Source: Paracoccus denitrificans
Lineage (GTDB): Bacteria; Pseudomonadota; Alphaproteobacteria; Rhodobacterales; Rhodobacteraceae
Direction: 5' to 3'
NCBI GenBank assembly: GCA_003240735.1
Contig: QFNE01000007.1
Span: 1 to 64,000, forward strand
Length of the DNA: 64,000 nt
The position numbers were made by a program, and so were the translations under genes. This document shows, piece by piece, positions 51,737-61,051 of this stretch. A model generated the notes under the pieces. The model did not search any database. It worked only from the letters and a program-made list of their open reading frames with translations, and was not told where the DNA came from. Within the stretch, counting starts at the first letter, position 1; every line of letters starts with the position of its first letter.

Positions 51737-52737
51737 GCAGCCGACCGCGTTTCGGCGCCGCTCATCAGCCGGTCGATGACCGATGCGACCGTTTCACCCC
51801 GCGCACGCGCCGCAAAGCTCAGCGCCATGCGGTGACGCAGGACGGGTGCGGCCATCGCCCGCACATCCTCGATCGTCGGGGCGAAGCGGCCGTTCAGCGC
51901 GGCTCGTGCCCGCGCGACCAGCGTCAGCGCCTGCGCTGCGCGCGGCCCCGGCCCCCAGACGAGCGTCTCGTTGATCCAGCTGGGCGCCTCTGGCGCGCCC
52001 GGACGGGCTGCGCGGACCAGATCGAGGATCGCGGTCATCACGTTCTCACCAACCGGCATGCGGCGGATCAGACCCTGCGCGGCAATCAGCCCGTCTGCAT
52101 CGAAGACGCGATGCGGCGCACCGACGGTCACACCCGTCGTCGCCATCAGGATGGCGCGTTCCGTATCCCGGTCGGGGTAACCCACGTCGACCTGAAGCAG
52201 AAAGCGGTCCAGCTGCGCCTCGGGAAGCGGGTACGTGCCTTCCTGCTCGATCGGGTTCTGGGTTGCCAGAACATGGAACGGGCGACCAAGCGGGCGATGT
52301 TCGCCGCCGATGGTCACCTCGCCCTCCTGCATCGCCTGCAGCAGCGCGGACTGGGTCCGCGGGCTGGCGCGGTTGATCTCATCCGCCATCAGCAGTTGGG
52401 TGAAGACCGGCCCTTCGATAAAGCGGAACGCGCGGCTGCCGTCGGGGCGCACGTCCAGAACCTCGGACCCCAGAATATCGGCGGGCATCAGGTCGGGCGT
52501 GAACTGGATGCGCTGGCTGTCCAGCCCAAGAACGGTCGCCAGCGTGTCCACCAGCATCGTCTTGCCCAGCCCGGGCTGACCCACCAGCAACGCGTGACCA
52601 CCCGCCAGGATTGCCGCCAGAACCTGTTCGACGACGTCGTGCTGGCCGACAAAGCGTTGCTCGACACTGTGGCGGGCCTGGCCCAGCCGTTCGGTCAGGT
52701 CTCCGACATCGCTTACCAAGGATTCGTCTGCGGTCAT
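51733..52737 (-). CDS. moxR: MoxR-family AAA+ ATPase
   Basis: A 334-residue AAA+ chaperone of the MoxR group. Walker A GQPGLGKT is at 53-60, Walker B LLMADE at 115-120, followed by INRASPRTQSALLQAMQE and the sensor 1 segment VLATQNPIEQEGTYPLPEAQ, all intact. It is the first gene of a six-gene operon (moxR, DUF58, BatA, DUF4159, large membrane protein, dacB) with overlapping or touching ends throughout. MoxR proteins mature or load metal into partner proteins, often with vWA domains. It is divergent from the DUF1285 gene with a 64-base gap holding both promoters. Confidence 0.95.
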   Translation of the reverse strand: MTADESLVSDVGDLTERLGQARHSVEQRFVGQHDVVEQVLAAILAGGHALLVGQPGLGKTMLVDTLATVLGLDSQRIQFTPDLMPADILGSEVLDVRPDGSRAFRFIEGPVFTQLLMADEINRASPRTQSALLQAMQEGEVTIGGEHRPLGRPFHVLATQNPIEQEGTYPLPEAQLDRFLLQVDVGYPDRDTERAILMATTGVTVGAPHRVFDADGLIAAQGLIRRMPVGENVMTAILDLVRAARPGAPEAPSWINETLVWGPGPRAAQALTLVARARAALNGRFAPTIEDVRAMAAPVLRHRMALSFAARARGETVASVIDRLMSGAETRSAA

Positions 52738-52801
52738 GACAATGCCCCCGTTCTGGTCTAGGCCGTACCATAAGGACCGACGCAAAAAGGCTCCACCGCC
52801 A

Positions 52802-53338
52802 ATGTCAGATAACTCTGAAAATACCGTGAGCAGTATCGCCGACATCGCGCGCCGCGAGGGTCGCAAGGGTCTGCCCCCCGTCCACCTGTGGAACCCGCCA
52901 TATTGCGGAGAGATGGACCTGCTGATCAGGGCAGACGGCACGTGGGTGCACGAAGGGCGGCCGATCACACGCGCGCCGCTGGTGCGGCTGTTCTCGACCG
53001 TGCTGAAGCGAGAGGGTGATCAGTTCTTTCTGGTTACCCCAGTCGAAAAGCTGGGAATCCGGGTCGAGGATGCGCCGTTTCTGGCAATCGACGCCGATAT
53101 CGGGGACGATATCGTCTTTACCACCAATGTCGGCGACCAGATCACCGCAGGCCCGGACCACGCCATTCGGTTCGAGGATCGGGGCGGCGAACCCCGCCCC
53201 TATGTCCACGTGCGCGCCGGTCTTGATGCGCTGATCGACCGCAAGACGTTCTATCGGCTGGTCGACGCAGCGACCGCTGACGCCGATGGGCGGCTGGTCC
53301 TGACGTCAGACGGGGCGACGTTCCCCTTGGATGGCTGA
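52802..53338 (+). CDS. DUF1285 protein
   Basis: A 178-residue cytoplasmic protein of the DUF1285 (PF06938) family, with GLPPVHLWNPPYCGEMDLLIRADGTWVHEGRPI near 24-56 (landmark), VRLFSTVLKREGDQFFLVTPVEKLGI near 61-86 and VRAGLDALIDRKTFYRLVD near the end. Its function is not established; in alphaproteobacteria it is often beside a moxR gene, as here. ATG 52802 fits the family start; an upstream frame to 52736 would overlap moxR's start. It overlaps the following TIM-barrel gene by 8 bases. Confidence 0.9.
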   Translation: MSDNSENTVSSIADIARREGRKGLPPVHLWNPPYCGEMDLLIRADGTWVHEGRPITRAPLVRLFSTVLKREGDQFFLVTPVEKLGIRVEDAPFLAIDADIGDDIVFTTNVGDQITAGPDHAIRFEDRGGEPRPYVHVRAGLDALIDRKTFYRLVDAATADADGRLVLTSDGATFPLDG

Positions 53339-54176
53339 CACCTTGCGATACTCGGCCGATTTGACCTCTCTTTTCACTGAACTGCCGATCCTTGATCGCC
53401 TGCGTGCCGCGCGCAAAGCCGGCTTTACAGGGGTGGAAATCCGGTTCCCGTACGATCTTTGGGTGCGGGACTTGATGCGGAAGATATCGTCCACACGGAT
53501 GGATCTGGTGTTGATGAACTGCCCCGCCCCGGATTGGTCAGGCGCACCCCGCGGGTTTGCCGCGATCCCGGGACAGGAGCGGCGGTTTCAACGTGATTTC
53601 GAACGTGCGCTTCGTCTGGCCGAAAGCCTTCGCAGCAAGCACCTCAACATCATGCCGGGTGACTGCGCCGATCCGGAGGCTCGCGAAACCTTGGTGGACA
53701 ATCTGAAATGGGCGGCCAAGCGGGCACCACATGAAAGCTTGGTGATCGAACCGCTTGATCCGCTCCGCCACCCGGCCGCTTTTCTGACGAGTGTTGAGCA
53801 GGCTGCAGGTGTTATCGCCGAAGTTCGCGCGCCGAACCTAGGCCTGCTGCTGGATTTGTCTCAGATATGCCGGGTGCATGGTGATCCATCACAGATCGTG
53901 CGCCGCCATGCCCACCTTATCCGGCACATCCATATCAGCAGTGTGTCCGAGGGAACCGAGCCGGATCCCAGTGATCCGAATCTGCGGGCCCTGATGGCTG
54001 CATTGACTGAAACCGGCTACACAGGCTGGATCGGCGCCAGTTATGAGCCGCGGCGCATGACCGAAACGGGCATCAGCTGGCTGTCGCAGATCACCCCGCG
54101 CCCGTCAAAGCCGCCCGCCTCGCATGTGGGCGTCCTGCGCAGGGTCAGGCGCGTTTTAGTGCGATCACCGCGTTGA
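53331..54176 (+). CDS. TIM-barrel protein, hydroxypyruvate isomerase-like
   Basis: A 281-residue xylose-isomerase-like TIM barrel. It opens with RYSADLTSLFTELPILDRLRAARKAGFTGVEIRFPY near 6-41 (landmark), typical of Hyi/OtnI proteins, and has LVIEPLDP near 134-141 and HIRHIHIS-like (HLIRHIHISS) near 198-207. Expected catalytic Glu residues are at E136 (IEPLD) and E239-E250 region, where ASYEP replaces the usual GLEY-type ending, so activity should be tested. Its last 32 bases overlap the end of the convergent ketosynthase gene. Confidence 0.8.
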   Translation: MADTLRYSADLTSLFTELPILDRLRAARKAGFTGVEIRFPYDLWVRDLMRKISSTRMDLVLMNCPAPDWSGAPRGFAAIPGQERRFQRDFERALRLAESLRSKHLNIMPGDCADPEARETLVDNLKWAAKRAPHESLVIEPLDPLRHPAAFLTSVEQAAGVIAEVRAPNLGLLLDLSQICRVHGDPSQIVRRHAHLIRHIHISSVSEGTEPDPSDPNLRALMAALTETGYTGWIGASYEPRRMTETGISWLSQITPRPSKPPASHVGVLRRVRRVLVRSPR

Positions 54177-55443
54177 GCCCGCCGAACGCGAATGCATTCG
54201 ACAGCACCGTGTCGACCTTGGCATCCCGCGCGACATTGGGAACGACGTCCAGCGCGCATTCAGGGTCAGGCTCTTCATAGCCGATCGTCGGCGCGATGAT
54301 CCCGTCGCGGAGCGCCATGATGCAGGCCAGAAGCTCGACCGCGCCGGTGCCGCCGATCAGATGGCCGTGCATGGACTTCGTGGACGAAATCATCAGCCGG
54401 TCCGCGTGATGCCCGAATGCGTGGGCCACAGCGGCGCATTCCGTCTTGTCGTTGGCGGCCGTCCCGGTCCCATGGGCGTTAATGTAACCGACGTCTTCGG
54501 GGTTGAGGCCAGCATCCTGCATGGCACCCGCGATGGCGCGTTCAGCACCCTGCGCTGACGGCATCACGATATCGGCAGCGTCGGCCGTCATGGCAAACCC
54601 GGTCACCTCGGCCAGAATGTTGGCGCCGCGGTCCTTGGCGTGTTGCCAGTCTTCAAAGACGAAGACACCCGCGCCTTCGCCCTGCACCATGCCGTTTCGG
54701 TTGGCCGAAAACGGGCGGCATGCGTCCTTGGACATGACGCGCAGCCCTTCCCAGGCCTTAACCCCGCCAAAACACAGCATCGCCTCGGACCCGCCGCACA
54801 GCATCACTCGCGCGGCACCCGAACGGACCATCTGGAACGCCAACCCCATCGCGTGGTTTGAACTGGCGCAGGCCGTGGCCACTGTGAAGGCCGGGCCGCG
54901 CAGGCCGAACTCCATGCTGACATGAGACGCGGCTGCGTTGTTCATCAGCTTCGGGACCACGAACGGGTGGACGCGGTTCTTACCCTCTTCGTAGACGGCG
55001 CGATAGTTTTCGTCCCAAGTGTTAAGACCGCCGCCGGCCGTGCCCAGAATGACACCGGATTCAAATCCAAGATGTCCAGAAAAGTCCAATCCGGCTTCGG
55101 CAATCGCCTCTTTGGCGGCGAGCATCGTGAACTGCGTGAACTTGTCGTAAAGGGCGATCTGCTGGCGATTGAAGTACGCCTCCGGGTCCCAGTCATGAAC
55201 CTGCGCGCCGATGCGGATGGCCAGACGGTCGACGTCGCGGAAGTCCAACTCTCCGATCCCGCACCGGCCTTCACGAAACGCGGCCAACGTATCGGGCACG
55301 TTCAGTCCCAGCGCGTTGATTGTGCCGGCACCGGTGATCGCGACGCGACGCAGGCCGCCCCGCCCTTCGGCAGCGGGACGGGAGACGACCGGTGCGGGCT
55401 TGTCTTTCCCCTTTCGGGGAGCGGTGGTTTTCGCCGCGCTCAT
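54145..55443 (-). CDS. Beta-ketoacyl-ACP synthase (FabF-like, condensing enzyme)
   Basis: A 432-residue condensing enzyme. The Cys-His-His triad is C192 (TACASS), H324 (NAHGTGT) and H361 (MHGHLIGGTGA). A Lys/Pro-rich N-terminal extension of about 30 residues precedes the thiolase fold. It is the last gene of the ldt-lpxD-acp-kas operon and overlaps the ACP gene (ATGA), so ACP and synthase are made together. A private ACP/ketosynthase pair next to lpxD suggests a special acyl chain, for example for lipid A, similar in idea to the AcpXL system of Rhizobiales. General fatty-acid synthesis remains an alternative. Confidence 0.9.
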   Translation of the reverse strand: MSAAKTTAPRKGKDKPAPVVSRPAAEGRGGLRRVAITGAGTINALGLNVPDTLAAFREGRCGIGELDFRDVDRLAIRIGAQVHDWDPEAYFNRQQIALYDKFTQFTMLAAKEAIAEAGLDFSGHLGFESGVILGTAGGGLNTWDENYRAVYEEGKNRVHPFVVPKLMNNAAASHVSMEFGLRGPAFTVATACASSNHAMGLAFQMVRSGAARVMLCGGSEAMLCFGGVKAWEGLRVMSKDACRPFSANRNGMVQGEGAGVFVFEDWQHAKDRGANILAEVTGFAMTADAADIVMPSAQGAERAIAGAMQDAGLNPEDVGYINAHGTGTAANDKTECAAVAHAFGHHADRLMISSTKSMHGHLIGGTGAVELLACIMALRDGIIAPTIGYEEPDPECALDVVPNVARDAKVDTVLSNAFAFGGLNAVIALKRA

Positions 55444-55703
55444 CCCTTTTCCGCGACCAGCTTTTCGACGGCAGCGATGATCGAACCCATGGTCGAGATG
55501 TCGAAATCCGACTGATCCGGGGCATTGGCGTTGAAGGGCACCGAGACGTCAAACGCCTCTTCAATGGCGAAGATGGATTCGACCAAACCAAGGCTGTCGA
55601 TTCCGACATCCGCAGGGGTCATTTCCGGTTTAATGTCGCTGGGATCAAGCATGGCTTGTTCAGCGATGATGGCGACGATCCGGTCGCGGACATTCTGGGT
55701 CAT
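55440..55703 (-). CDS. Acyl carrier protein (specialised)
   Basis: An 87-residue ACP with the phosphopantetheine serine S37 in GIDSLGLVE. After helix II it diverges from the standard fatty-acid ACP: the stretch VPFNANAPDQSDFDISTMGS replaces the usual sequence, resembling dedicated ACPs such as AcpXL or NodF in its helix II pattern SIFAIEEAF. It starts 12 bases after the lpxD stop and overlaps the ketosynthase start. It probably carries the chain used by that synthase, possibly for LpxD. Confidence 0.9.
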   Translation of the reverse strand: MTQNVRDRIVAIIAEQAMLDPSDIKPEMTPADVGIDSLGLVESIFAIEEAFDVSVPFNANAPDQSDFDISTMGSIIAAVEKLVAEKG

Positions 55704-55715
55704 GGGAACCTCCGA

Positions 55716-56816
55716 TCAGGTCTTGTCCATCAGTTTTGTAACGGTTTTCTGAAGTTCTGCCACCTGCGCGAACAATCGCGGCAGACGGCGGTTCGCTTTC
55801 TGGATTTCGACCTGCGTGTCCATCTTGGTCGCGGGTGACCCCAAGATGACGCGGCCGGCCGGCACGTTGGTAAAAATCTTCGACGCCCCGCCGGCAATCA
55901 CGTCATTACCGACAAATATATTGTCTGACACGCCGCACTGTCCGCCCAACACGACCCGGTCGCCGATCCGCGCTGATCCGGCGACACCAACCTGACCGCA
56001 TAGCAGTGTATCCCGGCCAACCTGGACGTTATGTCCTAGGTGCACGAAGTTATCGAGCTTTGTGCCTGAACCGACTGAAGTTGCACGAATAGTTCCGCGG
56101 TCAACTGCAGCGTTCGCGCCAATTTCGACATCGTCCCCCAGCACGACCGTGCCGATCGAATGGATGCGGACCCAATGCTGATCGACTGCCTCACCTCGGT
56201 CGCCAAGGGTCTTGCGCGCCTGCTCGACACCCGACACTTCAGGCGTGACGAAAGAAAATCCATCGCTGCCGATCACCGCGTTCGTGTGCACGATCAGTCG
56301 GTCACCGGCAAAGATACCGTGCGCTAACCGTGCGCCCGCATGGATCAGCGCGTCACCACCGATCCGGGCACCCGGACCGATTGTGACATGCGGCGCAATC
56401 CTCGCCCTGGCGCCGATTTCGCAATCCGCGCCGATGACCACATACGGGCCAATGGCCGCACCCTGACCGATCTTGGCGGATGGATGAATGATCGCGGTGG
56501 AATGAATGCCCGGAGCAATATCCAAGGTGGCGTCGAATGCACGGGTCACGCCCGACATCGCCAGCCGCGGACGCTGGACGATGATCGCCGCCACCAACCC
56601 CATCGCAGAGGGGTCCATCCCCTCGGCGATGATCGCCGCTGCACCGGGCTGGACCGACGCGGCATAGGTCGGGGACATGGCCAGCGCCAGACGGCCCTGC
56701 CCGTCAACTACCGGAGTCACATCGGCAGGTTCGCCGGCGCCCGTCACCACGACCGATTGGTCACCCCAAAGTTGCGCGTTCAGCGACGATGCGAGGTCTG
56801 CGATCGTGATGCTCAT
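55716..56816 (-). CDS. lpxD: UDP-3-O-(3-hydroxyacyl)glucosamine N-acyltransferase
   Basis: A 366-residue lipid A enzyme that adds the N-linked 3-hydroxyacyl chain from ACP. The N-terminal uridine-binding domain fills about 1-100. The left-handed beta-helix of hexapeptide repeats runs from about 105 to 320, with the catalytic His in NFVHLGHNVQVG near 236-247. The C-terminal helix ends LQKTVTKLMDKT. ATG 56816 follows a GGTGG-type site; an open frame to 56840 adds nothing conserved. It sits 27 bases after an L,D-transpeptidase gene and before a private ACP and ketosynthase, not in the usual bamA-lpxD-fabZ-lpxA cluster. Confidence 0.93.
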   Translation of the reverse strand: MSITIADLASSLNAQLWGDQSVVVTGAGEPADVTPVVDGQGRLALAMSPTYAASVQPGAAAIIAEGMDPSAMGLVAAIIVQRPRLAMSGVTRAFDATLDIAPGIHSTAIIHPSAKIGQGAAIGPYVVIGADCEIGARARIAPHVTIGPGARIGGDALIHAGARLAHGIFAGDRLIVHTNAVIGSDGFSFVTPEVSGVEQARKTLGDRGEAVDQHWVRIHSIGTVVLGDDVEIGANAAVDRGTIRATSVGSGTKLDNFVHLGHNVQVGRDTLLCGQVGVAGSARIGDRVVLGGQCGVSDNIFVGNDVIAGGASKIFTNVPAGRVILGSPATKMDTQVEIQKANRRLPRLFAQVAELQKTVTKLMDKT

Positions 56817-56843
56817 CCGGGCCACCCTTTCAGGGAGCACGCT

Positions 56844-58475
56844 TTACTCGCCCGCGGCGGGGGACGCCAGTCCAGCTTTTGCCATGGCAGCCCACAGCCT
56901 GGTGTCACGCCCGTAGATATCGGCATAGCTGCGCATCTTGCCGTCGGCATCGGGCAGAAGCGTGAAGTAGACCAGATGCACTGGAATCTCCGGCTCCAGA
57001 TGCAACCATGTTTCCTTGCCGCTTTTCAGTGCGCGCGAGAACATGGCATCGGGGTCACTCGTCTGCGGGCGCAGAAGTTCGTGGGCAAGATCGATGGGCC
57101 GACCGATGCGGATGCACCCGTGCGAATACGCGCGGCGGGATTCGTTGAACAAACCCTTGGACGGCGTATCGTGCAGATAGATGTTCCACGGGTTCGGGAA
57201 GATGAACTTGACCACACCCAAAGCGTTGTCATCGCTTGGCTTTTGCTGCATCCGATAAGGGAAGTTTGCCGCCGTGTACTTGCTGAAATCGATTTGGCTG
57301 CGGGGAATGACGCGCCCCCGCCCATCGACCACGTCCAGAAACGACACGGCGTTCGGGTTTGCCTTCAGCCGCGGCAGATACTCCTTGATCGTGATCGACC
57401 GGGGGACGTTCCAGCGCGGATTGACGACCAGATACTCCATCTGGTCTGAAAACTCGGGCGTCGCGAAATCGTCGGTCGCTTTGCCGACGACGACTTTGGT
57501 CGAAAAGACTTCTGCCCCGCCATCCATAATCTGAGCCGTGTAACTGGGCAGGTTGACCCACACCATCCGGGTATTCAGATCATGCCCGGCCAGCCAGCGC
57601 ATTCGTTCGAGCGACATCATGATCGCACGGGCCTGCGCGGTATTCGCACCACCGTTGAGGTGCTGGATCGTCCGCCCTCCGGCAATGCCGTCCACGTCCA
57701 GCCCTGCACGGGCCTGATATTCAGCAACCGCGGACATCAGACTGTCGTCATAGGCCGATCCGGAACCGGCCTGAAACCCGGCATTGACCAGCCGCTCTCG
57801 CAGCGCCGACACCGACGGTCCCCGATCACCCGGGCGAAAGCGAACAGCGGGCACCTTCGGCCCCGCCGACGGCGCCGCCCCGCCGCCAGACTGCGCCAGC
57901 GCGGCCATCAGCTGGGCGTAGCGCGGATCCTTTGGAGCAAGGGCTGCAAGGACACCCGCGGGATCGGCGCTGGCGGCAAAGTCGGCCAGAACGTCAGACA
58001 GCGGGCGGCGATGGACCTCTCGCTTGATCATCGGGTCGACTTTCGACGGCGTGATCAACCCTCCGCCAAGGTCATGTGCCCATGCCGACAAGGATTGTGC
58101 GAACAACAATTCATCCTGATCACCAGTCGGTTGCGCATCTGCGGCGGACAGTCGATCGGCATGATAGCGCGCCGGGGGCAGACCGTGACGGGGCGCCTGA
58201 TCAACCGCGTCGATCAGCGCGCGCCGATAACGCGAACCGTCAGATGGATCAGTGAAGATCGGACGCAGGTCCCGGCTGCCGTAAAACGCGGCCAACCCCG
58301 CATCTGGCGCGACTTCATAGGCAAGTTGCATCTGCGCGGGCGTAAAATCCAGCTTTGGCGCAGGCGCTGCACCCGCCGTGCCGGCAAAGCCCCCCACCGC
58401 CAGCGCACTGACCGTGATCAGCATCTTCACGCGCGCGTGAGATGACCTGTAAATTGCTCTCGCCCGTGCCCGCAT
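56844..58475 (-). CDS. L,D-transpeptidase (YcbB/LdtD type)
   Basis: A 543-residue periplasmic enzyme forming 3-3 peptidoglycan cross-links or attaching envelope proteins. After a signal peptide (hydrophobic run 18-36, ending AGA-A) come a YcbB-like scaffold domain, a peptidoglycan-binding domain at about 212-275, and the YkuD catalytic domain at about 303-475 with H435 and S451-H452-G-C454-I-R. The capping loop is the long form typical for YcbB. ATG 58475 has GGGG upstream; ATG 58424 is a possible shorter start with a plain signal peptide. It heads the operon with lpxD. Confidence 0.93.
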   Translation of the reverse strand: MRARARAIYRSSHARVKMLITVSALAVGGFAGTAGAAPAPKLDFTPAQMQLAYEVAPDAGLAAFYGSRDLRPIFTDPSDGSRYRRALIDAVDQAPRHGLPPARYHADRLSAADAQPTGDQDELLFAQSLSAWAHDLGGGLITPSKVDPMIKREVHRRPLSDVLADFAASADPAGVLAALAPKDPRYAQLMAALAQSGGGAAPSAGPKVPAVRFRPGDRGPSVSALRERLVNAGFQAGSGSAYDDSLMSAVAEYQARAGLDVDGIAGGRTIQHLNGGANTAQARAIMMSLERMRWLAGHDLNTRMVWVNLPSYTAQIMDGGAEVFSTKVVVGKATDDFATPEFSDQMEYLVVNPRWNVPRSITIKEYLPRLKANPNAVSFLDVVDGRGRVIPRSQIDFSKYTAANFPYRMQQKPSDDNALGVVKFIFPNPWNIYLHDTPSKGLFNESRRAYSHGCIRIGRPIDLAHELLRPQTSDPDAMFSRALKSGKETWLHLEPEIPVHLVYFTLLPDADGKMRSYADIYGRDTRLWAAMAKAGLASPAAGE

Positions 58476-58796
58476 TCATCCGGCCCCTTTTTCTTTGCCC
58501 CCGCTTTGGGGGGCTTGAGGCGGTTATGACACGGCCCAAAGCACGCTGCATCAACTGATCGTCCGCTGCGACAATTTTGCCGCTAGCCGTGCCAAATCGG
58601 ATACTTAACAAAGGGTCGCGGCGGAATAAATTTGCTGATGGGCAAGATTTCGCCGATAAGGGCGGAATGTCGCCACGGCCCGAATTATCCGGTTCCGCGA
58701 CTCACGCTGCGGTGACATATTGTCAACCATTCCGGGATTACACCGGGCTGCTGCCAAAGGCGGCAAAGAAATGAACGCAGGACAGGCGGATCGAAC
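58476..58796. promoter_or_regulatory. Divergent promoter region between L,D-transpeptidase and DUF882 genes
   Basis: No gene is visible in these 321 bases. A small hairpin CCCCC-GCTTT-GGGGG lies at about 58499-58513. An AT-rich part (58600-58660) with TTAAC at 58607-58611 probably holds promoters. Both flanking genes encode peptidoglycan-related proteins, so joint control is plausible. Confidence 0.45.
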
Positions 58797-59354
58797 ATGA
58801 CCCTTGAACTCTCGCGGCGCGGCATCCTTGGCGTCTTTGCAGCAACGACCGTCGTCGCCGCCCCGGTGATGGCGAATGCCTTCGGGATCGTGCGGGGTGC
58901 GGGTGACTATCGCCGCATCCGTATGTACTCGCCCCGGACGGGGGAAAGCATCGATACGGTGTACTGGGTGGACGGCAAATATGTCCGCGACGCCCTGAAC
59001 GAGGTGAACATCCTGATGCGCGATTGGCGCACGGGCCAAGTCATCGGTGTCGACCCCCGCACGGTCGACGTTGCAGCCGCCTCTCACCGGCTGATGCAGA
59101 CCAACGAACCTTACATGATGCTGTCGGGCTATCGTTCGCCCAAGACGAACGCGATGCTGCGGTCGAAAAGCGTCGGCGTTGCGCGCAACTCGCTGCACAT
59201 GGTGGGCAAGGCTGCGGACCTGCGCCTCAAGTCGCGCTCGGTCAACCAGATGTATCAGGCTGCCAGTGCCTGCAAAGCCGGTGGCGTTGGTAAATACTCG
59301 CGCTCGAACTTCGTCCACATGGATTGTGGGCCGCTGCGCACCTGGGGCTCCTGA
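58797..59354 (+). CDS. DUF882 (peptidase M15-like) Tat-exported protein
   Basis: A 185-residue protein with a twin-arginine signal (LSRRGILGVFAA near 5-16). The DUF882/M15A landmarks are SGYRSPKTNAMLR near 109-121, SLHMVGKAADLRL near 131-143 and the final FVHMDCGPLRTWG with the third zinc ligand. H133, D140 and H177 are the probable zinc ligands. Relatives are D-Ala-D-Ala-type peptidases, so peptidoglycan trimming is likely, matching the divergent L,D-transpeptidase. No other gene follows it before the terminator. Confidence 0.9.
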   Translation: MTLELSRRGILGVFAATTVVAAPVMANAFGIVRGAGDYRRIRMYSPRTGESIDTVYWVDGKYVRDALNEVNILMRDWRTGQVIGVDPRTVDVAAASHRLMQTNEPYMMLSGYRSPKTNAMLRSKSVGVARNSLHMVGKAADLRLKSRSVNQMYQAASACKAGGVGKYSRSNFVHMDCGPLRTWGS

Positions 59355-59387
59355 TCGTTCAGGCCAGTCACCAGCGTGACCTCGAAT

Positions 59388-59408
59388 GACCCGCCAACTT
59401 GGCGGGTC
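59388..59408 (+). terminator. Terminator after the DUF882 gene
   Basis: GACCCGCCA-ACT-TGGCGGGTC is a perfect 9-bp hairpin 33 bases after the stop; a short T-run follows a few bases later. Confidence 0.75.
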
Positions 59409-59558
59409 TTCGCATTTTTGGCGCAGGCGCACCGTCGGGCTTGCAACCATTCGAACCGCTCGGCGGTTCAGACCCGACAGTGCCGCACTGTGACGCGGAC
59501 CGATCCTGTTTCCGCTGACCGGCGCCAGATTTGACGCCTTCCTGACCGGAGTGCGTGC

Positions 59559-60911
59559 GTGACCCAAACTGCGACGTTTCACAATGGCCCGCTGTGGCGG
59601 GCGTTTCTGGTGTTTTTGCTGCCGCTGATTGGCCAGAACATCCTGCAGTCGCTGGCTATGACGATCAGTTCTATCATCGTTGGCAACACGCTGGGCACAT
59701 CGGAACTTGCAGCGGTATCTGCCTTCTTTCCCGTCGCGTTCTTTTTCATCGCCTTCCTGATCGGTCTGTCGTCGGGCGCCAGCGTACTGGTCGGTCAGGC
59801 CTACGGTGCGGGCAAGATGGATATGGTCCGCCGGATCGCAGGCACCACGATGACCGTGGCCGTCGTGCTGGGGATGGTCATCGGGATCGGCGGGTCAATC
59901 CTTGCGCAGCCAATCATGATGCTGCTGCGCACGCCTGCCGACATCATGCAGTCTGCCGTCAGCTACGCCCGCATCGCGTTTCTGATCATGCCCATCCTGT
60001 TCATGTTCATCACGGCCGGCGCGTTGATGCGTGGTATCCGGGATTCGATCCGACCCTTGATCATGCAGGTCATCTCAACCGCTGGAACGGCGCTGCTGAC
60101 GTTCGTTCTGATCGCGAGACTGGGATACCACGTCGAAGGCGCCGCCATCGGCCAGGGCATCGCGCAGCTGGTCGGGCTGATCCTTCTGGGCGTCTGGCTG
60201 CGGTGGCTGGGCCATCCGCTCGCACCCGACGCGGCGTTCATTCGCCTGCTGAAGCCGGACTTCACGTTGCTGAAGACCGTGTTGCGCATCGGGATGCCGA
60301 CGGGGGTTCAGCTGGTCATCGGCTCGCTTAGCGGTCTGGTCATACTCGGGTTGGTCAACAGCTTTGGGTCAAGCGCCACCGCCGCCTTCGGTGCGGTCGC
60401 GCAGGTTCAGAACTATGCCCAGTTTCCGGCGCTTTCGATTGCGATCGCGGGGTCGATCTTTGGCGCGCAGGCGATTGGCGCGGGGCGCGCGGACCGGCTT
60501 GGCGACGTGGTCCGGACCGCGATGCTGATGAATGTCATCCTGACGGGCGGGTTGGTCGCGTTCATCTATCTCGCCTCGCGCCCGTTGGTGTCGTTGTTCA
60601 TCACTGACCCGGAAACCCTGGATCTGGCAGAGCGTCTGCTTCACATCGTCAGTTGGTCAGCGCTGATGTTCGGCACAGGCACGATCTTTTCCGGGATCAT
60701 GCGGGCGTCGGGCACCGTCATCCCCCCGATGGTCATCGCAATCGCCTGCATCGTGCTGGTCGAACTGCCGCTGGCGGTTTACCTTTCGCGGCAGGTCGGG
60801 CTGGACGGTATCTGGTGGGCGTATTGCGCCAGCTTCGGCGCGCTGATGTTGCTGCAAGGGCTGTATTACAACTTCGTCTGGCGGAAAAAACGGATCGAGT
60901 CGCTGGTCTGA
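59559..60911 (+). CDS. MATE-family multidrug exporter
   Basis: A 450-residue inner-membrane protein with 12 predicted segments in two MatE halves (about 12-175 and 235-400), of the DinF/NorM kind. Family marks include the LGQ-type GQAYGAGKMD near 79-88 and the second-half GAQAIGAGRADR near 303-314. It would export cationic drugs or metabolites in exchange for H+ or Na+. Start is GTG with GGAG 7 nt upstream. It is followed at 140 bases by a second exporter on the same strand; no regulator is beside either. Confidence 0.92.
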   Translation: MTQTATFHNGPLWRAFLVFLLPLIGQNILQSLAMTISSIIVGNTLGTSELAAVSAFFPVAFFFIAFLIGLSSGASVLVGQAYGAGKMDMVRRIAGTTMTVAVVLGMVIGIGGSILAQPIMMLLRTPADIMQSAVSYARIAFLIMPILFMFITAGALMRGIRDSIRPLIMQVISTAGTALLTFVLIARLGYHVEGAAIGQGIAQLVGLILLGVWLRWLGHPLAPDAAFIRLLKPDFTLLKTVLRIGMPTGVQLVIGSLSGLVILGLVNSFGSSATAAFGAVAQVQNYAQFPALSIAIAGSIFGAQAIGAGRADRLGDVVRTAMLMNVILTGGLVAFIYLASRPLVSLFITDPETLDLAERLLHIVSWSALMFGTGTIFSGIMRASGTVIPPMVIAIACIVLVELPLAVYLSRQVGLDGIWWAYCASFGALMLLQGLYYNFVWRKKRIESLV

Positions 60912-61051
60912 CCTGACCATCCGCGCGCGTGCAGATGTCGCTTTGGGTTGCAATCGTCGTTCAACGCGGTTAGGCGCGGCGTGTCGGTCGTCACCTCATT
61001 CGTCACGCGCGTTTGCGCGACCGTTCTGCCATCTGAAAATTCGAGTTCGCC

